Shown: in pieces, positions 11,397 to 21,185 of the stretch
Position numbering within the stretch: the stretch's first letter is position 1
How the letters are laid out: every line of letters begins with the position of its first letter
Origin: Flabesymbios commensalis
Lineage: Eukaryota; Annelida; Polychaeta; Terebellida; Flabelligeridae
Assembly (NCBI GenBank): GCA_964017125.1
Contig: OZ024912.1
Coordinates: 83,970,976-84,034,975, forward strand
Direction of reading: 5' to 3'
Length of the DNA: 64,000 bases
The notes under the pieces: generated by a model
Databases searched by the model: none
The model's input: only the letters and a program-made list of their open reading frames with translations
What the model was told of the DNA's origin: nothing
Translations under genes and position numbers: made by a program

Positions 11397-11452
11397 TGTA
11401 CAACGTCGGCCCAACGTTTTGGACGTTGGTCCAACATTGTACAAATGTTATA
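11397..11452. repeat. Pal-A palindrome (degenerate)
   Basis: TGTACAACGTCGGCCCAACG is mirrored by CGTTGGTCCAACATTGTACA, with AAATGTTATAC following as in the 38153 copy. No TIR is visible. Confidence 0.6.
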
Positions 11453-11639
11453 CTTCAAAACCTTGATAACAACCTTCTCCATCAGAGAAAATTTCATGAC
11501 ATCTTTCCTTTGCAATTACAATACTGAAGCTATGAATTGTAGACATAACGTAGGTGGATTTTTCAAAAGATTGAGATTTGACCTTCAAATTGATTTTTAA
11601 TCATAATTCTGACCTCGGAAATCGATTCCTAGCATTAAA

Positions 11640-11890
11640 ATTAGCCTAAAATGAGGTATTGCACATTTTTCTGTGTCTATTGCTTCAAAAATTACAGCTC
11701 ATCCGTGTATATGGCGGCCATTTTGGATTTATGCTAAATAAGAAAAATGCCCAAAGTGTGCACCTAGGCATTCGACGGTTTTAGAGTCTCAAGACCCCAT
11801 AGATCACATTTCCACGAAAAAACCTTAGGGTACTCAACATTTCTGGGTTGGCTATGCATATGGTCTATTTGGCAAATAGACTATAACAGC
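11640..11890 (-). repeat. Interspersed repeat R1, copy 2
   Basis: Reverse-complement match to 5531-5790, including GGCGGCCATTTTGGATTTATG and GGCATTCGACGGTTTT. Non-coding. Confidence 0.75.
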
Positions 11891-12019
11891 TGTCACCACC
11901 TGGGGGCATATACGGGGGGGGCATAATATCAGAAATGTTTACTTGATCCGGATATTGCTAATCGCGTTCTCGCCAGATGTAAGGATTGCTGTCAGCAGAG
12001 TGTGATCCATACAATAACG

Positions 12020-12150
12020 CGGGGGGAGTGCGGGGATCGACTTGAAACGTCAGAATCAGACCCCGCACTGAATGAGTAAACTATTCATAATGGCCGCAGA
12101 CCCATAACATAGGTATTCAAATGAAGTTTTAAAAATGGCTGAAGAAAGTG
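12020..12150 (+). repeat. TT-1 MITE fragment
   Basis: GTGCGGGGATCGACTT, an internal GTCAGAATC core, CCCCGCACTGAATGAGTAAA and CCCATAACATAGGTATTCAA match the TT-1 family; the right part is missing. Confidence 0.7.
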
Positions 12151-12154
12151 CGCA

Positions 12155-12700
12155 AAAAAGTGTTCGCAAACAGACGGTGAATAGACGCCAATGACTCCCT
12201 GGCTTATCTGTTCTGATCTGTTCTGTTGATAAAATAAATTGGCAAAATAACAGGGCCAGATATAGAATTTAAAAAGTTCAAACGAAAAAAATAAAAATGT
12301 AGGTGTCAGCATATATATGGGCTTGACATTTAAAAATTAGTATTACCTCAAGTTGAGGCACTATTTTACTACGGATAATTTTGCAATTTTGATCGATGTA
12401 GACTCAGACTCAGACTTGTTTATTCGACATCATAACAAAACAGAAAATACAATTTAACATGTATGATGATTTGTCGGGAGACCCCTATTAAGACTATGTG
12501 TCGCTCTCATAGGGGCCACCCTGAAAAAGCACTTTAGTTTTGGAAAGGGGGTGTCCTAACCTCCCCCTCCCCCCTCCTGGATCCGCCTCTGATTAATATC
12601 ACAAATTTGTGTCCATTTGTCGCCATTGTCGGTATGATCTCTTCTCAGAATTGGTGGTCCGTAAATAACTCTACCCACGACCCCCTGCACTACTGATACA
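12155..12700. other. No gene seen
   Basis: The stretch is AT-rich with no exon or named element that I can support. A short CAGACTCAGACTTG tract at about 12400 and a C-rich patch at about 12560 are the only visible features. Confidence 0.4.
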
Positions 12701-12702
12701 GC

Positions 12703-12822
12703 AGGGCCCGTATTCTCGTAGAAGGTATGCTATAACGTAGGCTTCGGATTGGTCGAGATGGCCATCTCGACCAATCCGAAGCCTACAATATATCGTAACT
12801 TGTACGAGAATACGGGCCCTGA
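12703..12822. mobile_element. Pal-C palindromic MITE, copy 1
   Basis: Nearly perfect inverted repeat of 120 bp: ends CAGGGCCCGTATTCTCGTA / ACGAGAATACGGGCCCTG, centre GGTCGAGATGGCCATCTCGACC with CCAATCCGAAG flanks. Related copies lie at 17226, 28726, 29036 and 29505. Confidence 0.85.
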
Positions 12823-12853
12823 AACTAAATTGACGAAAACATCCACACAACAT

Positions 12854-13174
12854 GAAATGAAATGAAATGAATCGGGCTTTAGGCCACCTTTGTGCACATA
12901 TAGGCTAAACTGGGCCAGGAGAACCTCCTGAGGATGGTGAGATGAATGAGATGACACTGTCCTCCAGACACAGGATTCGAAATTCGAACCCTGGCGGTCT
13001 GGGGCCGAGCACGCTACCTCTCGGTCACGGAGGCCCCCCACAATACTAAGCTTCACACGTGGATGGGGAAGAAACATTTTTTTGTTTCTTTCAACCCGCC
13101 GAGATCGGGAACCGAACCCCGAACTCTGGCGTGAAAGGCAGCGGTGCTAACCACTACCCTATGGGCCCCCGCCC
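12854..13174 (-). mobile_element. SINE-1 copy 1 (dimeric tRNA-derived SINE)
   Basis: Flanked by a 12-bp target-site duplication, TCCACACAACAT (12842-12853 and 13175-13186). On the minus strand it begins GGCGGGGGCCCATAGGGTAG with box A-like TAGTGGTTAGCACCG and box B-like GGTTCGGTTCCCG. A second tRNA-like module follows (ACCGAGAGGTAGCGTG..CTCGAATTTCGAATCC type), then a body and a CATTT-repeat tail. Confidence 0.9.
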
Positions 13175-13212
13175 TCCACACAACATAATCGAACATCAGT
13201 GTATCAACAGTT

Positions 13213-13523
13213 GGGCGGGGGCCCTAGGGTAGTGGTTAGCACCGCTGCCTTTCACGCCAGAGTCCGGGGTTCGGTTCCCGGTCTCGGCGGTTTGAAAGAA
13301 ACAAAATTGTTTCTTCCCCATCCACGTGTGAAAGTTAGTATTGTGGGGAGCCTCCGTGACCGAGAGGTAGCGTGCTCGGCCTCAGACCGCCAGGGCTCGA
13401 ATTTCGAATCCTGTGTCTGGAGGACAGTGTCATCTCAATCATCTCACCATCCTCAGGAGGTTCTCCTGGCCCAGTTTAGCCTATATGTGCACAAAGGTGG
13501 CCTAAAGCCCGATTCATTTCATT
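13213..13523 (+). mobile_element. SINE-1 copy 2
   Basis: Full-length copy bounded by a 13-bp duplication, TGTATCAACAGTT (13200-13212, 13524-13536). Two tRNA-like modules: box A TAGTGGTTAGCACCG and box B GGTTCGGTTCCCGG, then GACCGAGAGGTAGCGTG and CTCGAATTTCGAATCC. The body is GTTTAGCCTATATGTGCACA and the tail is GATTCATTTCATT. It lies head-to-head with copy 1, only 38 bp apart. Confidence 0.92.
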
Positions 13524-13536
13524 TGTATCAACAGTT

Positions 13537-13612
13537 ATTGACCCAATGTGGCCTAATGTTGGGCCGGCATCGTAGACGATGGGCCAACACTAGGTCAACA
13601 TTCATTCAATGG
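13537..13612. mobile_element. Pal-A palindrome
   Basis: CCCAATGTGGCCTAATGTTG and GGGCCGGCATCGTAGACGAT form the left arm and centre; the mirror arm is GGGCCAACACTAGGTCAACA. The right TIR is lost. Confidence 0.75.
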
Positions 13613-13679
13613 CTAATGTTGGCTGCTATGCCATCAATATTACCCATTAGAACACTGATCTAAGAAATTTTAATTTTCA

Positions 13680-13730
13680 GTCACTTGAAGTTGTGTTTCG
13701 CTACCGCGATCCTCGTTATGAGGGGCTATG
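13680..13730. repeat. TT-2 hairpin remnant
   Basis: CACTTGAAGTTGTGTTTCGC followed by TACCGCGATCC is the loop side of the TT-2 hairpin; the second arm is missing. Confidence 0.6.
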
Positions 13731-13810
13731 GGCTACAGTTGCTATTAAAAACACAGAATGTCTACTGTAGTATTCTAAGGCCAAACCAGACAAGCACGCA
13801 CGCCATAAAG

Positions 13811-13885
13811 TTGTTTTAATGTTGGGCCAGCGTCGCAGACGGCGGCCCAACATTAAAGCAGACTTGTTTCGATGCCTTGTGTTTG
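13811..13885. mobile_element. Pal-A palindrome
   Basis: TTGTTTTAATGTTGGGCCAG, centre CGTCGCAGACG, then GGCCCAACATTAAAGCA and a GTGTTTGTGGA end. Confidence 0.75.
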
Positions 13886-14130
13886 TGGATATTGCTGCAG
13901 CCAGTCAGACAGTGACCTTTGGTTTAAGAAATTATCTAAAGGTTTGATAAAAATAAGTGATGTAGCCTACTATACACCAGTTATAAATAACAACATCGAC
14001 ATTGCAGTCCAGGCCCATCGTGGCTGAAGCAGAACTGAAGGTTGCAGCAATGAAGTTGAAAAGAGATTGCGCCCTATCAAAAATGTGCGACATTCCACAT
14101 CTTCATCTATCTAGTAGTCTGCTACCGGCA

Positions 14131-14674
14131 AGGGCGGGGCCCTATGGTAGTGGTTAGCACCGCTGCCTTTCACGCCAGAGTTCGGGTTCGGTTCCCGGTC
14201 CTGGCGGTTTGAAAGAAAAACAAAAAAATGTTTCTTCCCCATCTACGTGTGAAAGTCAGTATCGTGGGGAGCCTCCGTGACCGAGAGGTAGCGTGCTCAG
14301 CCTCAGACCGCCAGGGCTCGAATTTCGAATCTTGTGTCCGGAGGACAGTGTCATCTCAATCATCTCACCATCCTCAGGAGGTTCTCCTGGCCCAGTTTAG
14401 CCTATATGTGCACAAAGGTGGCCTAAAGCCCGATTCATTTCATTTCATTTCGCCGCTGGCCAAATATTAAATCAACTCACTTCACTGAATAGCTCTGACC
14501 GGCCTACGGCGCTGAATTGTGTACAGCCGCTGTCCTGCCACGAACATTAACGGTGCCCAGATCGAGGTTAAATCACAATTCACCGACTGACCTGCAATGT
14601 ATACGTCTCCACTACCATATTTGACGCTTATATGTGAAGATTTTTTATTGTTAAAGCCCCATTCATTTCATTTG
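14131..14674 (+). mobile_element. SINE-1 copy 3 with about 220 bp of extra 3' sequence
   Basis: A complete SINE-1 (14131-14453, ending CATTTCATTTC) is followed by about 200 bp of non-SINE sequence and a second short tail, AAGCCCCATTCATTTCATTT. The only good target-site duplication (TCTGCTACCGGCA 14118-14130, TCTGCTACCAGCA 14675-14687, one mismatch) encloses both parts. This suggests the RNA that inserted ran past the first tail. Confidence 0.75.
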
Positions 14675-15078
14675 TCTGCTACCAGCAGACTGACCAGTAG
14701 TCTGACTGTCAGACCTGATGCGGCAAGATGGACATTCCGTTGGACGGTCATATCTAAGTCTTGGCCTCCACTAATCATGTCGCAATGCATTGATTTTAAA
14801 ATACACCGGTGACGTCAGTCTATTGTTAAAGCATTAGATCCGGATCTACAAATCTACTGTTATTTTTATACTGGTCAGGTCAGGCACAATATACGGGTTG
14901 ATATATGACATTCAAATAACCATTCTGACCGTGAAATTAAGCTTTTTAAAACAAATCTTAGAACACGTGTACCTATTTTGTGTATTTCAAGTCGAAGAAA
15001 GAACTCAATTACAATAGATTCTTAGATCTGAATGTACGAGGCGAGAATCTATCCAATTTTGTTCTTTCTCATTGATTT

Positions 15079-15356
15079 AAAACACACCACTACATTATTT
15101 TCTTTGTCCGACCACTACATTCTAAGCAGGGTATGAAGAGTTATTGTTCCCCAAGTACAGACTAATTATCTTGGTAGGCCTATGGTGCTAAAATCAGTCA
15201 GGTGTGACCGAGCTGTTGATTATCAGGGATCCTTATTAAGGTCGGATGTGTTTTAAGTCAGTTAAAACCCTCGGAGCTCTACATTCTTAGCTGTGGAAAA
15301 GGCCTCGGCCTTTTCCACAGCTAAGAATGTAGAGCTCCTCGGGCTTCATCCTATAC
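15079..15356 (+). mobile_element. Pal-B element, copy 1
   Basis: Begins AACACACCACTACATTATTT. It contains a conserved body (GTGTGACCGAGCTGTTGATTA) and ends in a hairpin whose arms are CTACATTCTTAGCTGTGGAA and its complement around 15275-15340. Other copies lie at 18695 and 30078. Non-coding. Confidence 0.8.
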
Positions 15357-15376
15357 AGAAGCAATAACATGTCAGC

Positions 15377-15646
15377 ATGCTCGGCTTATTTCTCGCACAA
15401 TCAATAACAAGCTATGGGCATATTTCGGACATTGGGGCCGAAATCGCTCTCAAATCATTCATTTCAACCCGGCTCGTCGGCGCGCTGAGAATTGTAAATT
15501 TTATTACATTTTTATTTGGAACAGTTCTGGAAATATATTATTTATTTTATGCAGAGTCTGCCCGAGACACCCTGATGATTTTGGGACAATTTGTACGTTT
15601 TTTTGGTATAGCGTTCGTATGTGGCATTGTGTCTGATGTATCATAG
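15377..15646 (+). CDS. Possible exon or orphan ORF, two hydrophobic segments
   Basis: The 89-codon ATG ORF encodes MLGLFLAQSITSYGHISDIG, then two likely membrane spans (around FITFLFGTVLEIYYLFYA and VRFFGIAFVCGIV). Its stop overlaps the target site of the SINE at 15646, but the pre-insertion sequence would also have stopped there (TCATAA). No acceptor, homology or partner exon was found, so it could be chance in an AT-rich region. Confidence 0.22.
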   Translation: MLGLFLAQSITSYGHISDIGAEIALKSFISTRLVGALRIVNFITFLFGTVLEIYYLFYAESARDTLMILGQFVRFFGIAFVCGIVSDVS

Positions 15647-15960
15647 GCCGGGGGCCATAGGGTAGTGGTTGGCATCCCTGCCTTTCACGCTAGAGTTCGG
15701 GGTTTGTTTCCCGGTCTCGGCAGTTTGAAAGAAACAAAACTTCTTCCCCATCTACTCGTGAAACTCAGTATTGCGGAGAGCCTCCGTGACCGAGAGGTAG
15801 CATGCTCGCCCTCAGACCTCCAGAGCTTCAATTTCGAATCCTGTGTCTGGAGGGCAGTGTCATCTCACTCATCTCACCATCCTCAGGAGGTTCTCATGGT
15901 CCAATTTAGCCTGTATGTGCACAAAAGTGGCCTAAAGCCCGATTCATTTCATTTCATTTC
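15646..15960 (+). mobile_element. SINE-1 copy 4
   Basis: Full-length copy with both tRNA-like modules and a (CATTT)n tail, flanked by TGATGTATCATA (15634-15645) and TGATCTATCATA (15961-15972). It is more diverged than copies 2 and 5. Confidence 0.88.
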
Positions 15961-16008
15961 TGATCTATCATAACTATGTTTAATACAGTAGGTCATCATC
16001 GTTTTTAA

Positions 16009-16230
16009 TCAACCCTTTAACCGCCGGTCCCGAATATATTCGGTTTTTCATTTTTTTATTACCACATAAAGTACTACATTTTAAACATGTTTTGGATGAA
16101 ATATGATATTAAATCAGCAAGATTTGAAAACAGTTGACATTCATTTTTTCAAATCGGAATAATTTGCACTCGCTTGAAGCTTCAAGTGGGTGAAAATTCA
16201 AATTGAATAATTTGGCGGTTGAAGGATTAA
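16009..16230 (+). mobile_element. TT-2 MITE, copy 1
   Basis: Starts AACCCTTTAACCGCCGGTCC and ends GGCGGTTGAAGGATTAA. The internal hairpin is CACTCGCTTGAAGCTTCAAG. It aligns with 39587-39830 along its length, apart from a shortened hairpin. Confidence 0.85.
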
Positions 16231-16268
16231 GAAAAGATTCTATGGGTACCATCCATGTTGCCTGCTGC

Positions 16269-16500
16269 TTAACCCTTTCAACGCGGGGACCGTCTTTAGC
16301 GTCAGAATCTGACGACTTAAGACGTCAGATCCTGACGTCTAAAGTTGAAACCCGGGCTGAAAGAGTATAATATTTATAACGGCCGTAGACCAGTAACATA
16401 TGTATTCAAATGAAGTGGAAAGAGCTGCCTAAGGCATTTATGTTAATTGCAAATTGAAAAGTTTATACAAAAATATAATATTTCAGCGTTGTAAGGGTTG
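16269..16500 (-). mobile_element. TT-1 MITE
   Basis: TTAACCCTTTCAACGCGGGG, a GACGTCAGAT core, CATATGTATTCAAATGAAG and CAGCGTTGTAAGGGTT. The right TTAA has decayed to TTGA. Confidence 0.85.
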
Positions 16501-16514
16501 ACCATACCATACTT

Positions 16515-16918
16515 ATATACCCGCCGTCAGATTAACTTTTTTTCGCCGATTTCTCAGTCAATTCTCAATCGACTTACATGAAATTTTGCAAGGACTATTT
16601 TAGAGTCAAGCGGCGAATACAGTGAAATTTTCATCGTAAATTATTGTATAGCTAAAACGTTAGACCATCTGGGATGTAATGCAATTCAGGGCTAAAAACA
16701 AACTTTAATTTAACAAGTTTAATAGGTTTATAGAGGGACGTCTTAATTACAAATTTACTACACGTCAAATGGTCTAACTTTTGAACTATATAATATTTTT
16801 TGATGAAAATTTCACAGTAGTCGCCACAGTCCTTGCAAAATTTCATCAAAATCGGTTGAGAATTGACTGAGAAATCAGCGAAAAACATGCGATACAAGTT
16901 AATCTGACGGCGGGTATA
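16515..16918. mobile_element. Long inverted-repeat element Pal-D, copy 1
   Basis: Ends TATACCCGCCGTCAGATTAA / TTAATCTGACGGCGGGTATA with about 200-bp arms (GATTTCTCAGTCAATTCTCA paired with TGAGAATTGACTGAGAAATC; ATGAAATTTTGCAAGGACT paired with AGTCCTTGCAAAATTTCAT). No ORF. A decayed relative is at 20507-20880. Confidence 0.85.
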
Positions 16919-17225
16919 GTAAATGTTGCCGGTGTATGGATTGCACTTTATCAACATTATGACTGCATGAGAACCTCCTGCTGATGTAAAATGGCTTGTA
17001 TATTAGTTTTTCTTCTACATCTACTACACCAGCTCGTCCATCACTGGGCACTGGGTCAACGCTGGCGTAATGTCGTCTCCGTATCTTTTATACTAGGCCA
17101 ACATAGAGGCGGAACTGGGCCGATGGCAAGTTTCAGCTCTGGGGTTATCTGCTGTCACTAATGAAGGATATATGTCAAGTACACATATCACGGGTTCTGG
17201 GGAGTGTCCTGTGGCGGTGTAAGAT

Positions 17226-17296
17226 TGACCCAGATCTCAGGGATGTGATTGGTCGAGATGACCATCTCGACCAATCACATCCCTAAGATCTGGGTC
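17226..17296. mobile_element. Pal-C palindromic MITE, copy 2
   Basis: GACCCAGATCTCAGGGATGT, the GGTCGAGATGACCATCTCGACC-type centre, ending ATCCCTAAGATCTGGGTC. Confidence 0.85.
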
Positions 17297-17639
17297 GGCC
17301 GTCTTGAGAATATCAGCCCTGGATTACACATACATTTACGGCCACGTCAAAGAAAAACAACGTATGTAACGTACAACCTTGTTCAATAAAAACGTAGTAA
17401 TACATGTGTAAATCATGTATTCTGACTGTTTTATGCTTTAAGTATAGTTTTACATGGGAAACAGGAAAAAAAATTGTTTACCCAACAAGTATCTGACTGT
17501 CTTACTGTAAATAATATACTCTGTTGCAGTCAATAAAATCTTTAAAACTACAACGTTGCTGTTGTGACGTCTAGGATGAATCTTATAATTAGACTGAAAA
17601 GATTTATTAAATAATAATAATAAAATAATATTTTTATAT

Positions 17640-17877
17640 AAATCAAATAATAATAATAAACTCTTGTTTCGAATAACTTCAATGGTTCTCTATAGTGGAC
17701 ATAACCATAGGCAGCACTGTACACCCCACGCCATTGAACAGTTTGGAGCACTGTATATGCACAACTAAGATGATAAATATCCGCCCCGACCGGGATTCGA
17801 GCCTGGTACCTCCAGGTTACAAGGCCCAGTCGATACGAATGATCCATCGGGGTCGATCTATTGTGATCAAACTCTGA
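17640..17877 (-). mobile_element. SINE-2 (tRNA-derived, different family)
   Basis: On the minus strand, a tRNA-like head with CTGGGCCTTGTAACCTGGAG and box B-like GGCTCGAATCCCGG (about 17785-17800) is followed by about 130 bp of body and an ATT-rich tail at 17600-17660. It shares no sequence with SINE-1. No clear target-site duplication was found. Confidence 0.55.
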
Positions 17878-17943
17878 CATTAATTTCGCAATTTATGTTT
17901 TCCCATGGTATTAATTAACATTTGAAGAGTTAAGTAATACAAT

Positions 17944-18011
17944 GTAATGTTTACATACTTGAAGTTGTGTTTCGCTACCGCGATCCACAACTTTAAGTAT
18001 GTAAACATTAC
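17944..18011. repeat. TT-2-type hairpin with extended arms
   Basis: The arm GTAATGTTTACATACTTGAA is mirrored by TTTAAGTATGTAAACATTAC, with the family loop TTTCGCTACCGCGATCC. The outer arm sequence differs from other copies, yet both sides agree. Confidence 0.85.
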
Positions 18012-18105
18012 TTAGGCTAATGATCATTTATCCCTCTTTTTTCTTCTTTTAAAACACACCACTACATTATTTTGTTTGTCCGACCACGACATTCTAAGCC
18101 GGGAA

Positions 18106-18421
18106 AATGAAATGAAATGAATCGGGCTTTAGGCCACCTTTGTGCACATATAGGCTAAACTGGGCCAGGAGAACCTCCTGAGGATGGTGAGATGATTGAG
18201 ATGACACTGTCCTCCAGACACAGGATTCGAAATTCGAGCCCTGGCGGTCTGAGGCCGAGCACGCTACCTCTCGGTCACGGAGGCTCCCCACAATACTAAC
18301 TTTCACACGTGGATGGGGAAGAAACATTTTTGTTTCTTTCAAACCGCCGAGAACGGGAACCGAACCCCGGACTCTGGCGTGAAAGGCAGCGGTGCTAACC
18401 ACTACCCTAGGGCCCCCGCCC
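18106..18421 (-). mobile_element. SINE-1 copy 5
   Basis: Full-length, very close to copies 1 and 2, with both tRNA-like modules. It is the 3' part of the composite insert. Confidence 0.9.
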
Positions 18422-18498
18422 CTGTGCCAGCGTCGCAGACGGTGGGCTAACATTGCATCGACGATAAGTGGACACCTTGTGCTTGCTGCGGAAGGTGT

Positions 18499-18580
18499 AA
18501 ATAAATGATAATAATAAGAAACTTCTATAGCGCCTAAATCATCGGTAATCCGAGCTCAGAGGCGCGACAAACATAATAGT
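18499..18580 (-). mobile_element. LINE 3'-end fragment
   Basis: ACTTCTATAGCGCC and CCGAGCTCAGAGG match the 3' end of the LINE at 5934 (ACTTCTATAGCGCCTTACTC, GGGCCGAGCTCAGAGGTG). The tail here is ATTATTATCATTT instead of (TTTCA)n. Confidence 0.7.
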
Positions 18581-19019
18581 AATCAGACTCATAGAAGTAC
18601 ATGCATCCAGCGAATACATTCGATTTTTGAATATTCTAATATATACTGTTTCATCTGCTTGTTGAAATAAACATTGATGGAATAAGCCATGGAATGTTTG
18701 TCCGACCACGACATTCTAAGCCGGGAATGGAGAGTTATTGTTGACCAAGTATAGACCAATTATCATGGTAATCATCATCTAATGGCATTATAATCAGTCA
18801 GGTGTGACCGAGCTGTTGATTATGAGGGATCTGACATTATGGTCGGATGTGTTATAAGTCCGTTTAAACCCTCGGGCTTCTCCATTCTTAGCTGTGAAAA
18901 AGGCGTCGGCCTTCGGCCTCGGCCTTTTTCACAGCTAAGAATGGAGAGCTCCTCGGGCTTTATCCTATACTAAAGGCGAAATAAAAAGGCAGAAAACGTC
19001 TGTGGACGTCATCAGCACC

Positions 19020-19262
19020 TTAACCCTTAAATCGCTGAAATAATTTGTAAAAAAAAACATAGCAACCAAAGGGTTTTTTTCAATTTGAAATCGTCATAAA
19101 AGTCTTAGTTAGATCTTTCTGATTCATTTTAATATATATGTTATGGGTCTACGGCCTTTATAAATATTTTCACACTTACAATGCTGGAATCGAGTTTAGA
19201 CATCAGAATCTGACGTCTCAATTCTGGCGTCTAAAGTCGATCCCCGCACTGTAAGGGGTTAA
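19020..19262 (+). mobile_element. TT-1 MITE, complete
   Basis: TTAA at both ends (19020-19023, 19259-19262). Left end TTAACCCTTAAATCGCTGAAAT; conserved CAATTTGAAATCGTCATAAA and TATGTTATGGGTCTACGGCC; right hairpin with GACGTC cores; end CCCGCACTGTAAGGGGTTAA. Confidence 0.9.
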
Positions 19263-19832
19263 GGTATCAACAGTAATAATGTGAGAATACAAGAAGAATG
19301 TATTCAATCCCAGCATTCCTGTCTTGTCGGGGATAAGCAGCAAATAATATCTGCTATTGCCACGTTACCATGGTAACTGTAAACTAAGCCATGTAAATCG
19401 GGTGGTTTTCCTTGGATGCCACATTAGACGGTAGCATCATACAATCCCACTGATTGGCATATTTACCGCGTTCCACAACTTGTTGTGTAAATAAAATGGC
19501 GGTCATTGTGGAAATGCCGGGCAGCAAAAAGAATTATGTATGTGGCTAGTGGCAGAATAACTGATTTTTAAATGAAAGACCATTTTTAGACACTTGTGGC
19601 ACAATATATTTTTCCATGCATTCAGATTTTGCTTTATTTGTCAGCTGTGAAGGATTTTTTGTGTGTAAATATATTTTATTCAGATAACATACAGCTACAA
19701 AGCCACAATATGTAACCTGAAATAAAGGAATACATCGAATATACTTATCTTTCAATAAAATACAATTTAAAAAGAATTGAGCCTTAAATATGCAAGAGTG
19801 GATTTATTTTGTACAGATTAGTAATTAGTAAT

Positions 19833-19905
19833 TTTCACCAACTTGAAGTTGTGGGTAGCGGTAGCGAGACACTAGTTCAAGTGGGTGAAAATTTAAATAG
19901 GATAC
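19833..19905. repeat. TT-2-type hairpin
   Basis: TTTTCACCAACTTGAAGTTG, loop with GCGGTAGCGAGAC, mirrored by GTTCAAGTGGGTGAAAA. Confidence 0.8.
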
Positions 19906-19940
19906 CATAACGTGTAATGGCTAACTGACGCTTATTTGAC

Positions 19941-20196
19941 TTAACCTTAGCAGCGCAGGGATAGACTTCAGTCGTCAGAATATGACGTCTGTAGACGTCA
20001 GATTCTGACGACTAAAGTCTATCCCTGCACTGTATCATGTGTATAAGAGTAAAAATATTTCTAATGGTCGTAGACCCATAACATAGGTATTCAAATGAAT
20101 CGGAAAGAGCTGACCAAGACATCTATGACGAAATCAAATTGAAATAAACCCTTTGGTCTCCAAGTTTTTTTTTTAATTCAGCGCTTTGAGGGTTAA
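19941..20196 (-). mobile_element. TT-1 MITE, complete
   Basis: TTAA ends at 19941 and 20193. The hairpin AGACTTCAGTCGTCAGAATA..CTAAAGTCT is followed by the family body and GCGCTTTGAGGGTTAA. Confidence 0.9.
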
Positions 20197-20342
20197 ACAA
20201 TGAAAACTTATAATATGCGGTCCTAGCAGGTTAAGGGTTAAACTTAAATGCTATAATTTAGAGCTTTTAGGGTTAACAGACCACAGGTATTCCCGCCCAT
20301 CATTACACTGTCATTGGAAACGTGACCTGAATTGGAAGCAGC

Positions 20343-20450
20343 ATCCCAAACAAAACCAAAGTCATTCACCCAATGTTGGACCAATGTTAGGCTGGTGTTG
20401 AGGACGGTGGGCCAATATTGGGTGAATGCATTGGGGTTTGCTGGGATTAC
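20343..20450. mobile_element. Pal-A palindrome with TIRs
   Basis: CCCAAACAAAACCAAAGTCA on the left and GGGGTTTGCTGGGAT on the right; core CCAATGTTAGGCTGGTGTTG and GACGGTGGGCCAATATTGGG. Confidence 0.8.
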
Positions 20451-20506
20451 AGGTCCCTGAAACACCACGTCACTTCACATTATAGCAGGATTCATATTAA
20501 ATGAGG

Positions 20507-20880
20507 TCAAAGATTCTCGATGATTTATCAGTCAATTCTCAACCAACGTCTTGAAATGTTACAAGTAGCCTACTCTTTTCGAATGATGCGGCAACAACCC
20601 CGAGAAAAATCATGGGAAAATATTGTATAGTTTAAAAGTTATTATATTTAACATGTCATCATGTCGCCCTCTGTAAACCCATTTTTTTCTCAGAATGGGT
20701 CAAATGGTCAAATGGTCTGTCTTACTTCTGAAATACTTATCAAACCTTCACGAAATTTTCACAGTAGTCATTGCATAACTAGAAAATAATGTGTGTAAAA
20801 TTTCATGAAAATCCGTTGAAAATTGACTGAGAAATCAGCGTAATTCATTCACCCTGGCTGATGTGAATCTGAGTGTAATA
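20507..20880. mobile_element. Pal-D relative, decayed
   Basis: ATTTATCAGTCAATTCTCAA and TTGAAAATTGACTGAGAAAT plus ATTTTCACAGTAGTC match the Pal-D arms at 16515-16918; the termini are not conserved. Confidence 0.6.
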
Positions 20881-21104
20881 ATTTATTATCATTGGAGTTT
20901 GTGCAAAATGAAGGCATGATTATTCTATTATTAATGAGTGAATGAATAAATGAATTTTAGAACGTATTTCCGTTCAAACCCCTTAGAGCTTTTAGCTATA
21001 AAAACTAAATTGTCAGTTATTTAGTCTGAAATTAAGTCACATCGTATAGCAGTTTGGCATTGCTAATACCTAAAGCGCTGAAGGAAATGAAATCAATTAA
21101 ATTT

Positions 21105-21165
21105 GTACCCACTTAAAGTTGCGTCTCGCTACCGCGACCGTCAACTTCGCGTGTGTAACACGTGG
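21105..21165. repeat. TT-2-type hairpin, worn
   Basis: CCCACTTAAAGTTGCGTCTC, then GCTACCGCGACCG and CAACTTCGCGTG. Confidence 0.6.
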
Positions 21166-21185
21166 CATACCCATATGTGTTCTAT

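Larger units (their letters stand above)
18106..18694 (-). mobile_element. Composite retroposed insert: SINE-1 plus LINE 3' end plus Pal-A half
   Basis: Bounded by an exact 33-bp duplication (18073-18105 and 18695-18727, starting TGTTTGTCCGACCACGACAT). On the minus strand it runs: unknown 5' sequence, a LINE 3'-end piece (18499-18580, GCGCCTCTGAGCTCGGATTA), half a Pal-A palindrome (18422-18490), then a full SINE-1 (18106-18421) whose (CATTT)n tail abuts the duplication. The whole 589 bp seems to have inserted as one RNA copy. Confidence 0.75.
18047..18972 (+). mobile_element. Pal-B element, copy 2, split by a retroposed insert
   Basis: The left part (18047-18105) and right part (18695-18972) together make one Pal-B element like 15079-15356. 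They are separated by the 18106-18694 insertion, which duplicated 33 bp of it. The hairpin arms lie at about 18885-18950 (CATTCTTAGCTGTGAAAAAG). Confidence 0.8.

Noticed and set aside
13213-13300. tRNA gene
   Set aside because: Box A and box B are present, but the sequence is the head of a SINE with target-site duplications and a tail; it does not fold as a complete tRNA.
12730-18453. Several similar ORFs containing VSIVGSLRDREVACSASDRQ
   Set aside because: They are SINE-1 copies translated in the same frame, not a gene family.
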